Assembly: GCF_001039355.2 (NCBI RefSeq)
Contig: NW_019775814.1
Location: forward strand, 59,070 to 122,861
DNA: 63,792 nt
Direction: 5' to 3'
From: Lingula anatina
Taxonomy: Eukaryota > Brachiopoda > Lingulata > Lingulida > Lingulidae
The notes under the pieces are model-generated. The model was not told the DNA's origin. It worked only from the letters and a program-made list of their open reading frames with translations, and searched no databases. This document shows, piece after piece, positions 1 through 12,654 of the stretch (position 1 is the first letter of the stretch; every line of letters starts with the position of its first letter). A program made the position numbers and the translations under genes.

Positions 1-639
1 TTTTTTACTACTCAGTTACTCAAGTTTTAGTTTCTACATGTAGGTCATTGGAAACAGCTAGGGGTGCCAGTACTTAGTAGCCCTGTACTCTAACTACGTA
101 GGAGAAATGCTCTTATCATTTACTAGTGCAGACCATAAGCAGAGAGGAGGAATATCCATTGCAACAAAATCCCATGAAGTGTATCAGAGAACGTTATTTA
201 CCAACAATAGAGACATTAGTATTGACAGTAGGCTACTCATGTGGCCAATTAAAAATGCCATTGTACTATAGACACGCAATATCAGTTTGACCGTTGCATT
301 TTTTGTTGTAAGCTTTAACTCAGTCGATTGTTCACGGCGGAACCCCACTGTTTTTGAATAACCGCTCATGAACGATTGTGATCAATGAGAAATATTATAG
401 CTTAAAGATGATAATTTTTTAATGCAGCGTACGTTAGTGGTGGCTTAATTCACGTATATATATCATCGCCCATTATTCTTCCACCCTTCGTCCACTTCTA
501 TGGCCTGCCTAATAAATACCTTCTTAGTAATTAGAACTGTTCAACGACTTTATGTTGAAACTATGGGAGCATTTAGATAGACACATGGTACTAGTTGGGA
601 GGGTCGTGCACTTGGCTTAACTGAATGACACACCTCGTC

Positions 640-688
640 GAGCAGCTAAGGGGGGTGGTTTACCAAAATTAATTTACCCCAGCTGCTC
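640..688. repeat. Short foldback sequence
   Basis: GAGCAGCT at 640-647 is followed by a G-rich run, and an AT-rich loop leads to a C-run and AGCTGCTC at 681-688. The two arms are exact reverse complements and the G/C runs extend the pairing. It may be a remnant of the same foldback family as the MITE copies listed below. Confidence 0.5.
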
Positions 689-1218
689 AAGGAACCTTGC
701 CATACAGGTACATTTAAGCTGATTCCACTGATTACCCTTAGCGGGAATCCCCCATAGAGTTGAACCGACCAAACTAGTAGGACGTGCCTATCTGAATGGG
801 TCTACAATTTCTAAGAATTACCTGGGTTGATGATATCTCTCTTCGTGATTGCACGTTGTTCTACGTTATGTAGTAGTTCCGATACGAAAAGCGCCAAAAT
901 GAAGGCTAGCGCGTCTCTCGTAACCACCATGTTAGAAGGCAATAATGTTCTGAAACATCCTACACTTTTTTAGCCGACTTTATGAGCACGATTCGTCTGT
1001 ATCCGCGTTCTACTTTGTGGCTGATGGGAATGACCCCGTACCCGGATGTTATATAGGATTGCAAGCACAACTTGTGTTGATTTAGTCACGCTTGTTTCCT
1101 GTTTTACTGGTAAATTTGTAATGGTAAAATCCCGGTTGATGATTGCTTTAATATATTCCTCTTCAGGTCACGATTTTCAGCATGTCCATAGCCGGATTTG
1201 AATGACCCCCTAGACCCC

Positions 1219-1420
1219 ATTCCCAGAGAATAGATCGATCTACTTTAGATCGACCTAACTCCCTGGGGTTCACGCTAGATAGCTGTCAGCCCAGCGGACA
1301 CGAAAGTTAATTACCCCCTTACAGCTTGTAGTAGGCGGGACGGACATTTAAGCCGGGTTATCTGACAGTAATCTAGTGAGACTCCCCGCGGGGATAGATC
1401 GATCTAAAAGCTCTGGGAAT
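1219..1420. mobile_element. MITE copy 1 (about 202 bp, GATCGATC-type inverted ends)
   Basis: The left end reads ATTCCCAGAG followed by TAGATCGATCTA. The right end is the inverted equivalent, TAGATCGATCTA then CTCTGGGAAT. Inside, a second inverted pair is visible (CCTGGGGTTCACGCTAG against CTAGTGAGACTCCCCG). Two further copies lie at 45367-45575 (same orientation) and about 47861-48152 (opposite orientation). No coding capacity; non-autonomous DNA transposon by structure. I could not define a target-site duplication. Confidence 0.75.
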
Positions 1421-2530
1421 AGGCCTACGCCCCTAGACTGTCACCCTGATGATACAGATTATGAAGTTGACTGTTGCACTTGTTTCAATGCGCATCAATA
1501 CCCTGTCATTATATTTTGAACAAGAGATTTAATTCTTTAAAAAATCTGACTAGTCTTATGTTAATATTTAATGGTTGAACAATAAATTACTTTATGCATA
1601 ACAAAGAGCTTCATTGCAATAGATGTGCCAGTTTTCATGCGAAGACACACCGGTCTCAGCCAGCAAATGAGGTCATCAGGTTTGCTGTGATGCAAGTGTC
1701 GTCTTGCAGCTTGAACTATCTTCTGCATAACTACCGAACATACCGCACGCTGAACGTAAAATTTTTCTTGTAGATAAGATAGATATTTGAATAGAATGAG
1801 GAATGAATACATAATTTAATACCAGCTTTTTCTTTTTCATTGATTTTTATTGTATTAGATCATCATTATAAGAGGGAATCCTCTAACCAGGTACGAATAG
1901 AGCAATAAATGAGTCGAAAGTAGAGAAAAAAATTTGTGGAAAATTTGGCTGGGAAATCCCGGTTATGATACCTTTAAGCATTGGATAGGCCAGGGACACA
2001 TAAAAGCCTTTTTTTATAATGCAACATGTAAACGCGATCGTCTGCTGGTAATCAGTCTGTGACAGGACTGACCTCTTGTAGTGAAATTTCGGCAGAGATT
2101 GATTAAGAGAAGACTACTTTGAACGTGTGGAGCAGACGAAATATTATCCCTTAGCGGCCATTTTTTAATTTCACTGCCTATTTTTCATTTCAATTATTTA
2201 TCATTTCCTTCACAGATAAGCGTGTCCTTCCATTTAAATATGATCTGAGGTAAAACTGCTGTAAGAATGGTGCCTTTCAACACTGTTTTCTTGTTCATCA
2301 CCAAGCATACCTATTTCGGTAGACGTGTCTATTAGCACGTACGAACAGTAGTTGGAGCAATTGAAGAATACATCAAGTTCTCGTATGCTTATAACTTATC
2401 TTCATTAAGGAATTTTATGAAATAATTGTGGACACATTCCTCGAAGCTAGTACCTCAGAAAGAGAAGAATGGATATGTTTATTGTAATGCAATGCAACAT
2501 CTGCATTGGGACATGTTTTTTTATTGAGAC

Positions 2531-2533
2531 AAA

Positions 2534-2584
<51 letters not shown>

Positions 2585-2600
2585 ATTAATTAATTAATTA
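2531..2600. repeat. AAAT/AATT microsatellite
   Basis: About fourteen uninterrupted AAAT units are followed by four TTAA units. Confidence 0.9.
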
Positions 2601-3626
2601 TGGATAACCGAAGCGAACAATCAAAGACAGTTTCTGTAAATAATTTTGCTTTGCATCCTACGGACATCATGTTTAGAAGTGAATAACCTTTTTTATTTTC
2701 TTCGTGTACCGTAAATTATATTTTCTGCAATACTTTTATCACTAGAATAACTCATCTACACGACATGAAGCCCCCTCAACGTTACTTGGTTGAAAATGAA
2801 GAAATGCAAGAGAACTTTGTTATATAAATGGGATATCGTTATGTGTGTCTTGTTATACCGAGCAATCTTGAATTTGTTGATATACAAAAGGCGCCTATCT
2901 GATTCTCAAATTAATGACCGTCACTTTATAACGACGATATTGTTGTTTTGCGTGCTCTGCTTCAATTTTTATGTTTGATGGTTTACATATAATTATGTTC
3001 TGAGAGTATTATTTCTCTTGAAGGCTTGTGATACAAGTGAATAGCAGCAAAAAGAACCGACGTGAATTACAATGAAAACGTACAACCGCCTAAAACAAAC
3101 TGATCCCTGCTTTCTTTCAGTCTCACAGGACTGCATTGTTAATAAAAATGAATTTGACTAATGCACGATGTATTGGTATATGTAATTCCAGTTAGTTGTC
3201 GCCAGACTTTGCTCCGTTTATTCACCGTTTTTGTTAATTTATTTGTTTTATTACTCATGTCATGTTTTTTATGTTTTGCTTTCATTAGTTCAAGGTGGTA
3301 GAAATGTGCACTGAGACATAACTAGTTTGAAACATAATTTTCCTCTTTCTCTCATTCACTGGATAACTTTGAAAGAGGTTATGCTCTGTTTAGTTTTACT
3401 TTTGAATTAACCAAGCCGAAGGGAAAAAATCAATGAAGTCCTTTGTGTCATCAAACAAACTTGTTTGATCTAACAAACTACAACATAAAACTACATGTAC
3501 ATGGCTAAATAAAATAACAACAAAGAATGAAGGAAACATTATTTATTGAGAAAGATCGCAGATCCTTCATACATGTACAAACAGAAACTGTATAGATCTA
3601 TGTCAAAATGTATTTCAATACATTGT

Positions 3627-3636
3627 TTTATTTATT
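3627..3636 (-). terminator. Polyadenylation signals of the cysteine-rich peptide gene
   Basis: TTTATT occurs twice, overlapping, on the plus strand, giving AATAAA on the coding strand about 175-180 nt downstream of the stop codon. Confidence 0.45.
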
Positions 3637-3807
3637 TACTTTTACATGGAGAGCATTTAATGCTATTAGCGCTTTGCCTCCATTTCTTTAACATTGTTAA
3701 AAAAATACATTAATCGGATTATAAAAATCCCGTCTAAAGAAAGCATTTTTCCTCCCTCTGTTTTGTTCTCTGGGTGCACGTGCTTGACCTTGACCTTGAC
3801 CTGGCAG

Positions 3808-4669
3808 TTACTTGTTGGGTACACACGTGGGTTGTGGACCGGGGGGACCTGGAGGCCTGCACCTACAGCCTGGAGGGACGTTCCTTAGACAGCCAACTTG
3901 GGGGGCAATTAAACGAGGATAGCATTGGAAGCCATCGGGACAGCTCTAGATGGTGAATATAAAATAATTTAAAAATTTTGTGTTAAGTATTTGAATTGCT
4001 AGACGTAATATGAACAATTGTAAAAAATCTATTTAAATTCCCACTATGTTCTTACTAAACTGATGAACTTATTAAACAGAATTTTGTAATATTGTTTTAA
4101 CAATAAAACAACTTACCCAAAAAGGTCTTATGGGTCGTAATTTTGTGAACGTTTTTGGATATTCCGTGCCAGTTAACAGAAAAAATTTGAAATTTCCAGA
4201 AAAAAAAATTCAATTTAATTCTACTGCTCTAGCGAATTCAGGGACACTAGTGACTTACAATTTTGGCTTCACAAGGCAGTGGTGACCCGGGTGGTGTTAT
4301 TTGACAGTAGCCCCCACCAGGTGGCGCAGGTCTTCCTCCACCTGCTGGTCCACAAAACACTGCGCCCTGGAATATATGAATGCTTACTATAAACAGCACT
4401 ATTGAAAATATGTTTTCTTTGGATGTGGCATACTAAAACGGATATCTCAACTACAGCGAGTCATTTCTATTTAATTGCACACTATCTGTACGATGTATGA
4501 TAACTGTGATATTCTACAAGTTTTTAAAAGCTTAACGAATTAAGTTGCTTACTCTACATTAGCTATAGGTGGTTGGTTGCGACAACAAAGTCATTATCAA
4601 TATCAGACCCCCTTTTCTACTCACCAGCAATAGCGCAATAGTTACAACTAACAGCAACTTGCCTTCCAT
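3808..4669 (-). CDS. Three-exon gene for a small secreted cysteine-rich peptide (96 aa)
   Basis: Function unknown. Three coding exons join in phase 0 on the minus strand: 4669-4625 (45 nt), 4366-4259 (108 nt) and 3945-3808 (138 nt with TAA). Every border has a consensus site: donors GTGAGTAG and GTAAGT, acceptors TTCCAG and TCTAG. Exon 1 is a signal peptide (MEGKLLLVVTIALLL). The mature part, about 80 residues, is rich in Gly and Pro and holds nine cysteines; a Pro/Gly stretch (RPPGPPGPQPTC) lies near the C-terminus. A TATA box is 67 bp upstream of the ATG and AATAAA signals follow about 180 nt past the stop. An odd cysteine count suggests a free thiol or dimer. It could be an immune peptide, shell or mucus protein, or protease inhibitor; nothing I recognise decides this. 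Confidence 0.75.
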
Positions 4670-4733
4670 TGTAATTACTGTATTGAGCAGGTTCTTGTTT
4701 ACAAACTGGATAGGGAAATGAACTAATGCGCCA

Positions 4734-4743
4734 GCTTATATAG
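4734..4743 (-). promoter_or_regulatory. TATA box of the cysteine-rich peptide gene
   Basis: CTATATAAGC on the minus strand, 67 bp before the ATG at 4669. With the usual spacing of about 30 bp this predicts a short 5' UTR near 35-40 nt, which fits an abundant secreted product. Confidence 0.6.
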
Positions 4744-7432
4744 CCGACTTAACCCGGATCCGAAGCAAGCGGAAATACAGACATATTCATATGACGCGCT
4801 GTAAATCAAATCGTCGCACCCTGAACCGCAGAGTTCCTGTACCAGGGACTATTTACTACGTATGCTACGTTTGAAAAATGTCCCAAAATCAAAACTTTAT
4901 ATCTAAATATCCTCCACAGTTACTTATCATTACCAATGCAGACATTTTTAAATGATGAAATGCATCAAATATAAGAATTCGATGGCGATATTTCCTTTAG
5001 AGATATCAGGAAGACTATATTCGATCGTTCTCAGTGTTTGGTTATAAGTTAATTATTTAATTAAAATGGTATATAATTGGCAGTATCCATTTCGCATTTT
5101 CACGCAAGATTTTGGATTGCAATAATTTGATGGAATAGAAGGTTAACCTGGAATTGTACTTAAGCTAGAGAAGTTTTGAAAATAACATAAATCAAATATA
5201 TTCTTATTACATAAAACTCTTTGCATTTTGATGAAACAGTTCTCTCACTTTGCCCTTAATCATGTCATTATGGTGTCATTTGCGTTATGAGAACAATTGT
5301 GTCTTCTACTATATTTATTCGGCACGCAGAGCACGTGACCATAGCGTGCGCTTGGGAAGGTTTGTTGTTGTTGTTGTCTGTGTGAGTCATTATGAGATTT
5401 ATTGGTATTTCTTGCTGGATATGACCCTGTAATCAAACACTGAGAATAAGTACAGCTGTACCTCACTGAAGTGGAGATAATTTATTTTGTTTTAACCAAC
5501 ATTAAATCATGGAATTTTTCTGATACAAATTCATACGTCCTTAGAAGCATTGAAGATTCCTGTGCTTTAAAATAATAATAAAAACAATTATAATAATAAT
5601 TAGAAATGAAATAATTAAAAGGCACACGCTTTGTTCCTTTACAATACATTGTACTAATATAATCTAAACTAGTAAAGCAATCGTTTTTATAATTTATAAT
5701 GTCCGTTATCTGATAGAAAGAACTAAAAACAATAGAGACATGTTTTTATTCAAATTTATTCACCAAATTCAACTATATTCAATTAAAAATAAAGCATTAT
5801 ATTGGTCAAACAATGCTCCAATATATACTGGTTGTTCTCTGTCTATTTTCATACAGGGAAACCATATGTATGAAAATAATCATTATAATACGTACAGTTA
5901 TTAAATGTGTTAATCCTATTTTTCTCTTTACTTAGTTACTGCCAATCGATTAGTTTCCATATTATTGAAATTTTAAACATTGCACAAAGAAAGTACCATG
6001 GTAAATATCAGATTACACAGAAGGGCAATTTTACAGGTAGATCTAACACATAGTGAAATCTTACTTGTTGAAATACTTTCTTGTGTGATGAATCTCGTAT
6101 AATAATTACCCCTGAACTGTTATGGTTTTTTTCTGTCATGCTAAGTATGACACATAATTTCGTCAAGGAATATAATGCCTTCTGTAAATTTAATTTGCAT
6201 CTCTCTGAAGATATATGCAAACCGTGTATTGTTTTGATAGACCAAATACCCTTAATTAACTGATTTTAATACAATATATTAAAACTTCTATAAATATATA
6301 AGAAAAAGATATCCCACCACCTGTGATATTTCCTCTTATGTTTATACATGTAGTCTTTTTCTCCAGAGCTTGAACAATATCGCCTACATAATTAATCTTA
6401 TTCTTTACCTTAAAATGTGATGCCTCTTCACATTACACCATTTGTGATATTTCCTCTAATGTACATATATGTATAGTCTATTTCTCTTGAACTACATCGC
6501 CTAGCTACATAGCCAATCCAATTCTTTATCCTAAATCTCAAATCTAAAAAAGTTATTTGTAAAGTGAAAATTCACCATTTTCTCTGGAATAATATTGTCA
6601 AACATTATATACACTTGGATATGATGGCCCACCGCCTGTGATATTTCTTCCTATGTTAATACAGGTAGCCTTTTTTCTAGATCTTATACTGTATCGCCTA
6701 CATACTTAATCTTATTCTTTATCTTAAAATGTGATGCATATTTACATTACAGTATTAAGATATGGCTATGACACATATCTATAAAAGCTCTTTGTAAAAG
6801 TCGCTACAACAGTCTAAATTCATTGTTTTCTCTGGGATAATATATGTAGGGATCTTTCTCCAGTATCCATTACCAGGAAACCATAATCGAAAACCAACTT
6901 AACTGCAAAAACCGTTTGCGCTGCGATATCTATTTTGATATTCATGAACAAGGTCATTTCTTTTAACCTTATCAAAGGAATTATACCCTTTAATCCACGT
7001 CATCATCATCATAATAATAATAAAACTTAAATCTAAAATCCACTATGTTTTGTACAATATATAAATAAAATACAAATACATAAAGGTATTAATAAGTTTC
7101 AAATCTTTTCTAGAAAAATAAAAATAAGATATGAAAAATATAGTGCCTTAACTAGAATAATCATGACATTTATGTTTCTTGAATCTCGTGATTGTACAAC
7201 CTTTTCACAATTTGATTTTTTTTTCAAAGTTTTCAACTATTTACAGCATTTTGTGTAGTTCTATGAAATACAAGTATCATCATGCAATTCTCAGGTGGAA
7301 ATATCCATTTCTTAGCCATAATCCTTAAGTCATTTTCACATTTATATTTTCTTTGGTATACTATACAATTCTGAAACATCCATTTACATATCAATGGAGT
7401 GTCTTAAAACACAGTAAGTTATCAATACGCCA
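4744..7432. other. Non-coding; from about 5740 paralogous to 48690-49960
   Basis: No intact gene. From about 5740 the sequence aligns by eye with 48690 onward: the CAGAAGGGCAAT...TTACAG block near 6020 against 48965, the 'ACCTGTGATATTTC' block near 6320 against 49268, and 'ATATCTATAAAAG' near 6775 against 49372. Near 6850-6930 and 7140-7420, minus strand, degenerate coding-like words (for example FPGNGYWRKIPT and KWIFPPEN) match remnants at 49480-50000, so both flanks carry a decayed copy of one unidentified gene. Confidence 0.5.
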
Positions 7433-7434
7433 TA

Positions 7435-8880
7435 CAGGGTTGCTACTTAATATGGAATATTTTTATCTTTGTTATTTTTGAGTGCTGATTAAATATTTTT
7501 TGGGCTTGATTCATCAAAAAAAAGTATACCATTGAGTGAGAAAAATATCCAGTCTTCTATTGTGAGATATTTTGGTCAATAATATCAAATCTGACATAAG
7601 ATGTCATTCAAAAGAAAAGAACACCCCCAGAAAACCATATCAACAGTTTGATGTCAGTATTAACTTTAAGCTAAGATATTAAAGAAAATGATAGCCTCCG
7701 GACAGTGATAGGTTACACAATCATAGAAATCATTACAGTAAATCATGAAAAGTCATCAATAGCGGGTATGACCTCCAGCAGCCGCTTGAAGCGCCCTCAT
7801 CCTACATGCCATACCCTGTGACAAGTTTTTTTGGAGTTTGGATGGGGATATCATTTCACGCAGTGATAATTGCCTGTCGCATTTCATCAGTATTTACCGG
7901 ATGATGACCATAGATTTTAATTCTCTGAGTTACTTCAGCCCACAGATTTTAATTGTGTTTATTACTGGGGAGTTTGCAGGCCAGGGCAGTTGCTGAACCC
8001 ATTGGTTTTGAAGAAAAACAGTGATTCTGCGAGCTCGATGTGGGGTTGCACAGTACAAGTGGGCGGACACGGGTTCGACAGTCAACCCCCAAAATTCCAT
8101 ATCTGGCCTCCTCACTGAAACCGACGTGATTCCAGTGTTTTGGCTGCAAACGCACATGGTCCCCAGCCCATTGCAGACGTCGCTGTATATGACCTGCTGT
8201 TAACAGAGGTTTCCGTACTGGTCTTCGTGCAAAATAACCAGTTTGCTGTAATCTCTTGTTCACAAGAGACCTTGAAACGGGCGTTTGAAAGGCATTCTGC
8301 CACTCTTTTTTGAGAACACTTGCTGTCTTTGTACGACCAGCACGGCGCACTCTAAGGAGAAGGCCATCCTGTCTTCTTGGTGTTGTACGCGGACACCCTG
8401 ATTGACGTATTGGAGTAGGTGTCCCTGTTGTAGCATTTGTTTGGAGGACTTTACTAACGGTTCCTGAAAAATGTTGAATTGTTTGGCAATGGCTGTCCGT
8501 TTCTAGCCATTTTCTCTGAGAGCAAGAATCCCATAGTAAGCTGCGTTGCTTAGCTGTCAAACCATATCTTCTCTAAGGTAGCTGACAAGTTTCAGAGCGA
8601 TCCCTTTGTTGCTTCTCTAAATACACTCCAAAGATTGACCAAACCCATGCGTTTTTATACAAGGGCAGAAATTGCCGAAAGGACCACCCCTAACATTTCT
8701 AACCACCGAACATGCAACTGCTTACATTAATTGTTTCGAAAGTTGCATGGTAATGAGGTAACACACCTGGCTACACATAAAGTGACACCTCAGTTTTGGA
8801 TTTAAAATAGTTGGAGAGAAATGAAATATTTGTAGAACATTTTCTCGACAAAAAAAATTCCATATTATGTGGTAACCCTG
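7435..8880 (-). mobile_element. Tc1/mariner-like DNA transposon (about 1.45 kb)
   Basis: Inverted ends of about 24 bp: CAGGGTTGCTACTTAATATG starts at 7435, and the mirrored CAGGGTTACCACATAATATG ends at 8880. Both ends abut TA (7433-7434 and 8881-8882), the target duplication of this superfamily. A decayed transposase lies inside on the minus strand. The arms differ at several bases, so it is an old copy. It sits in the 3' flank of Mab-21 gene 1; the paralogous flank of gene 3 lacks it, so it inserted after the duplication. Confidence 0.88.
7730..8563 (-). pseudogene. Broken Tc1-like transposase
   Basis: Tc1 family transposase, which cuts and pastes its element through a DDE/D nuclease. The longest frame (7949-8560, 203 aa) contains the paired helix-turn-helix and linker (GCPRTTPRRQDGLLLRV), the conserved YFARRPVRKPLLTAGH block and the HWNHVGFSEEARYGILGVD block. 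In that block the family's S-D-E-S-R reads S-E-E-A-R, so the second catalytic Asp is lost. Frameshifts follow; the C-terminal part is still legible at 7730-7900 in another frame (AIITA, then DIPIQTPKKLVTGYGM). Length and damage show it is inactive. Confidence 0.85.
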
Positions 8881-8882
8881 TA

Positions 8883-9656
8883 TATGTTATCAAGTGGTTT
8901 GGATCCTTCCATTTTGCCTCGTATATGACGTCTGAGTCCAGTTGCCATTACAGTGAAAGGACAAAATAATTATATGTTTGTCACCTGTTGTACGGGTGAT
9001 AATTTTGGAAAGCAAGTGCCCACTTCCCGCGGTTTGTGCTCTTTTTAAAATATCTTTTATATGAAAAGGTTCTCCTTAGATCTTTCGTCTGTTGACAGGA
9101 CTGTTTTTGTGATAAGGTCTTTTTCGTCTTCATGACCCATGTCTGTTATAGCGAGCACTTCTTCAGAAGGGGCGTTCTCATCAGATTTATACAATATGAT
9201 AAGCCTACATGTATGATATTAGTCGGTATGATAAATAAATAAAGAATAAAACAAAATGAAAAAAAGAATTACATGATTGAAGCAACACCGCGAGATAATC
9301 CCAGAACAGGCTCACAATAAATATATAAACAAAGAATTCGGCTTGCAAAAAAGCTGAAGAAAATTCACAAGTGGGTTTGCTCCAAGCTAGTCTCAAGCAC
9401 GAGTGGCCTTCTCTCCACTCAAGTATGTTCTGGCCACCACAAGCGGTATAATCAGTGACCTGTAGGTTTCGGCTCTATGTAGTCTCTAAGCATTCCGATT
9501 TAATATTCTCTAAGCTACAACATGCTAATCGTCATCATCGTTTATAAAGTACAACGATTTCTGTTTATGGTTCATCATCATCTTCACATTTGTCTTCTGT
9601 CAATCAAGTCAAACTGTTTTCTAAAGTAGTCAGCATGTTCCTCTGCTTTTCTGTCT
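8883..9656. other. 3' flank of Mab-21 gene 1, paralogous to the gene 3 flank
   Basis: No gene. The block around 9120-9200 (CATGACCCATGTCTGTTATA) matches 51110-51180 (CAAGTCCCATGTCTGTTGTA). The block at 9535-9560 (CATCGTTTATAAAGTACAAC) matches 51290-51305, so the 3' untranslated regions of genes 1 and 3 share an origin. Confidence 0.55.
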
Positions 9657-12654
9657 CTAGTCTAAGTCCAATTCCTCTAACTGGCCAGCAGATTTCCCTA
9701 ACAGCCGGTTCTTTTTATTACCAGATGGTGCGATCTGGTCCTCATCAAGTGAGTCGAACGATTTTCTTTTTGTATTATGCTGGTCATCATTTTTGTCGTT
9801 TCTTAGGTACAATATTTCTCTTATCGCTGCGTCCTCGTCGTTGGCACGTTCTTCTGCTGGTGTTTGTTCCAAGTTTAAGTCCAATTTAAAGAATTGGGCA
9901 GTGAGTTCCCCAAAGAGCGCTATCAACCCTTTCTTTTTATTACCATGTGATGCGATATGGTCCTCATCAAGTGAGTCAAACGATTCTCTTTCTGCATTAT
10001 CATGATCATCATTTTCGTCGGGTGTTGGGTACGGACGTTTTCTTAACGCTGCTTCCTGATCTGCATGTTCATCTAGTATTTGCGTCAATGTTAATTCCAA
10101 TTCCTTCCGCAGGTAATTGGGATTCTCAAGTAACTCGAAGATGGGGTTGATTTCATTAACATAGGGTGCGAGTTTTCTTGAGGGTGTTTCCTGATCGTTA
10201 GCACGTTCATCTGATGTTGTTTGTTCCAAGTCCAATTCCAAGAGCTTGACAGTGACGTCCTTCAACAGCTCTATGAACCCTTTCTTTTTATTACCAGATG
10301 GTGCGATGTGGTCCTCATCAAGTAAATCAAACGACTCTCTTTCTGTATTATGCCGACCATCATTTTCGTCGTGTGTTGGGTACGGGCGTTTTCTTAACGC
10401 TGCTTCCTGATCGTCGGCATGTTCATCTGCTGGTGTTTGTTTCAATTCTAAGTCGCATACCTTCAGCAGTTTAAAGCGTTTCGCAAGTAACTCTAAGATC
10501 GGCTGATACTCTGCTGAGGTTAATCCATCATTAACCATTAGTTTGGATATATAAATAACAAAATCCATCGCAAAATCACCAAATTGTTCAATGATATCTT
10601 CTTTATCTGCTAAATCTGCTAGCCACGCACAGAACACTTCCATGGCAAGTTTTCCTGACCTCTTTAATTTTTTTATCAAGGGGGTGTCCGAGTCCATCTT
10701 TGAAAAAGCGCGTAATGCTCCCCCGACTGCTCCCATGACACTGTTCGATTCTTCATCTTCCTTTCTCAAGGGGTTGTCCGAGTCCTTCTTTAAAAAAGCG
10801 CCTAATGCTTCCCCAAATGCTCCCATGACACTGTTCGAGTCTTCAACTTCCTTTCTCAAGGGGTTGTCCGAGTCCTTCTTTGAAAAAGCGCCTAATGCTC
10901 CCCCGACTGCTCCCGTGACACTGTCCGAGTCTTCATCTTCTTTCCTCAAGGGGGTGTCCGAGGCCTTCTTTGAAAAAGCGCCTAATGCTCCCCCGACTGC
11001 TCCTGTGACACTGTCCGAGTCTTCATCTTCCTTTCTCAAGGGGTTGTCCGAGTCATTCTTTGAAAAAGCATCCACTGGTCTCAGGTATGCCCCCGTGAGC
11101 ATGTCCAAGACATATGGTGAGTCGACTATGAACTCTACAGAGGCTCTACAGGCACTTTGAAAAAGACGTTTGGAATACCCGTGATGATTTAGATCAAATC
11201 GAATGTCATACTTTGCTTGGATTTCCGCTAGGATTGCCTTTGGATTATGACGGATGGTGCGCAAAGTGTCAATAGTGTCGTTTACAAATCTGTCATCCAC
11301 GTAGTCAATCATGTTATTTTCCGGTATGAAGTAGTTTGGGATGCACTTCTTCCGGATAAATTCAAGCAAGAGATCAAAGAAATCGTAGAAACGTTGCCCC
11401 ATCTCTTCATTTGTCCAACTATTTTGGGCAATGCGCTCACACAACCAGAATAGCGTTGTCTTAAGGTGGTAAGTAGAAAGGACGCCGAGTCTTTCGAGCC
11501 TGTGTTTGTATATCAGTTTTATGATACGGTAAACATGGCGCTGGACTTGATTTAGTGACAAGGCAAGATGACGCTCAGCTAAAGCAAAAGAGATCCTCCA
11601 TTCGGTTTGACAATCTTTATCACCAGGATTGGCAACTGGAACAAAATGGCATCCGAGTTCTTTCACGGCTCTGATTTGCTCCATATTAGGCCAACCGCTC
11701 TCTCTCTTGCGACTAAGACATTCGTTTGCTTCGCGGGGAAACTCATTCCACGGAAATGATGCAACAAGATCGCCCGCAATAACAAGATCGTCTTTGTCAT
11801 CAAAACTGGATAGCATCTCGTAGGTCGCCGCTGGGCCATGAAGATGGACACGTACTCTTAATTTTTCCAATATTTCTTTCAATGGTCCACTACTTGAGTT
11901 CATGTTTTTGATGTAATGTTGCACACATGTGTTGCTCAGGTATGTACCCCCATAATCACGTTCCAAAACATCCGGAATTTCAAACAACCAGTGTTGGCCT
12001 TGGATCTTAAGTTTGACATAACCGGGATGACAATTACGGCCATCCACGAGCAACGATCCCATTGTTGATGTCTCCGATTCTCTACGAGACGTGACTGTCG
12101 GGAAAAATGGAGGTGATAGGACCACCATGGTATCCACATCCATTGGGATGTTGTGTGTTTTATCCTCCTTGTGAAGCGCATAAGGGATCGAAAGACCGTC
12201 AACTGTACTACCAAGTAACTTCAATTGAAAATTACTGGGCATATCTACCGGTATTATCTTTAGCTTGCTTAGCCAGGCGAACATTTGAATACAATTTTCG
12301 AACCCCTGTTCCAAATGCTTAAAAGGAACATATTTATAACATGTAGGATTTGCCTGCATGAAGTCAGCTTCCTGCTTTTCAGAACATTCGATGGCTCTAA
12401 GGAATGCATTTACAAATGCATTTCCCTTAAAGTGATCAATAAATTTGTTTGAATTTCTGAATTGTTCAAACAACTCCGTTATTGTCAATCTGTTAGGATC
12501 TGATTCAGCCCCTGATATCGCTTTTCTCATCTGGTGAGAGCGTTTCATTGACACTTCCTCCTGGGGTATCATTTCTGCTAAGTACTTTGAGAAGTTTTCC
12601 ATATTTTCTTTATTTTCTACACTTGGGGTAGGTCGTCGATCACTTGATTGATAT
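9657..12654 (-). CDS. Mab-21 / cGAS-like receptor gene 1, main exon (998 aa plus a missing first exon)
   Basis: Predicted nucleotidyltransferase of the Mab-21/cGAS-like receptor family; members sense a ligand such as RNA and make a cyclic dinucleotide second messenger. The exon begins at an acceptor (TTTCAG, then ATATCAATC) in phase 2, as in genes 2 and 3. From that border, residues 148-149 are the GS motif, 172-174 the D-V-D metal pair, and GDLVASF carries the third Asp. The helical Mab-21 part follows (YHLKTTLFWLCERI). After about residue 500 there are four to five copies of a 30-residue unit (SDNPLRKEDEDSDSVTGAVG type), then about three copies of a larger acidic unit ending in LEELDLD, a tail shared with gene 3. 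The tail is charged and probably disordered. No first coding exon is found within several kb; the orphan exon at 39806-39828 fits in phase but lies 27 kb away, beyond RCE1. Confidence 0.85.
10676..11085 (-). repeat. 90-bp coding tandem repeat in Mab-21 gene 1
   Basis: Four full units start at 10676, 10766, 10856 and 10946, with a partial one at 11036. The period is exactly 90 bp (30 codons), and units differ at few positions, so expansion is recent and frame-preserving. Gene 2 has a single equivalent unit and gene 3 none that is clear. Confidence 0.9.

Larger units (their letters stand above)
1..3626. other. Intergenic region without a recognisable gene
   Basis: I see no coding region here. 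Open frames are short, AT-rich and have no splice context. The stretch holds a short hairpin (640-688), a MITE copy (1219-1420) and an AAAT microsatellite (about 2531-2600), listed separately. The sequence near 600-720 faintly resembles 45070-45240, both being hairpin-rich stretches with a run of G or C. Confidence 0.6.

Noticed and set aside
6001-6045. ATG plus 13 codons before GTA, conserved at 48945-48985
   Set aside because: Conservation follows from the segmental duplication; too short and without a downstream partner exon.
10591-11160. 189-codon open frame on the plus strand
   Set aside because: It is the antisense shadow of the 30-residue repeats of Mab-21 gene 1; the opposite strand has the conserved protein.
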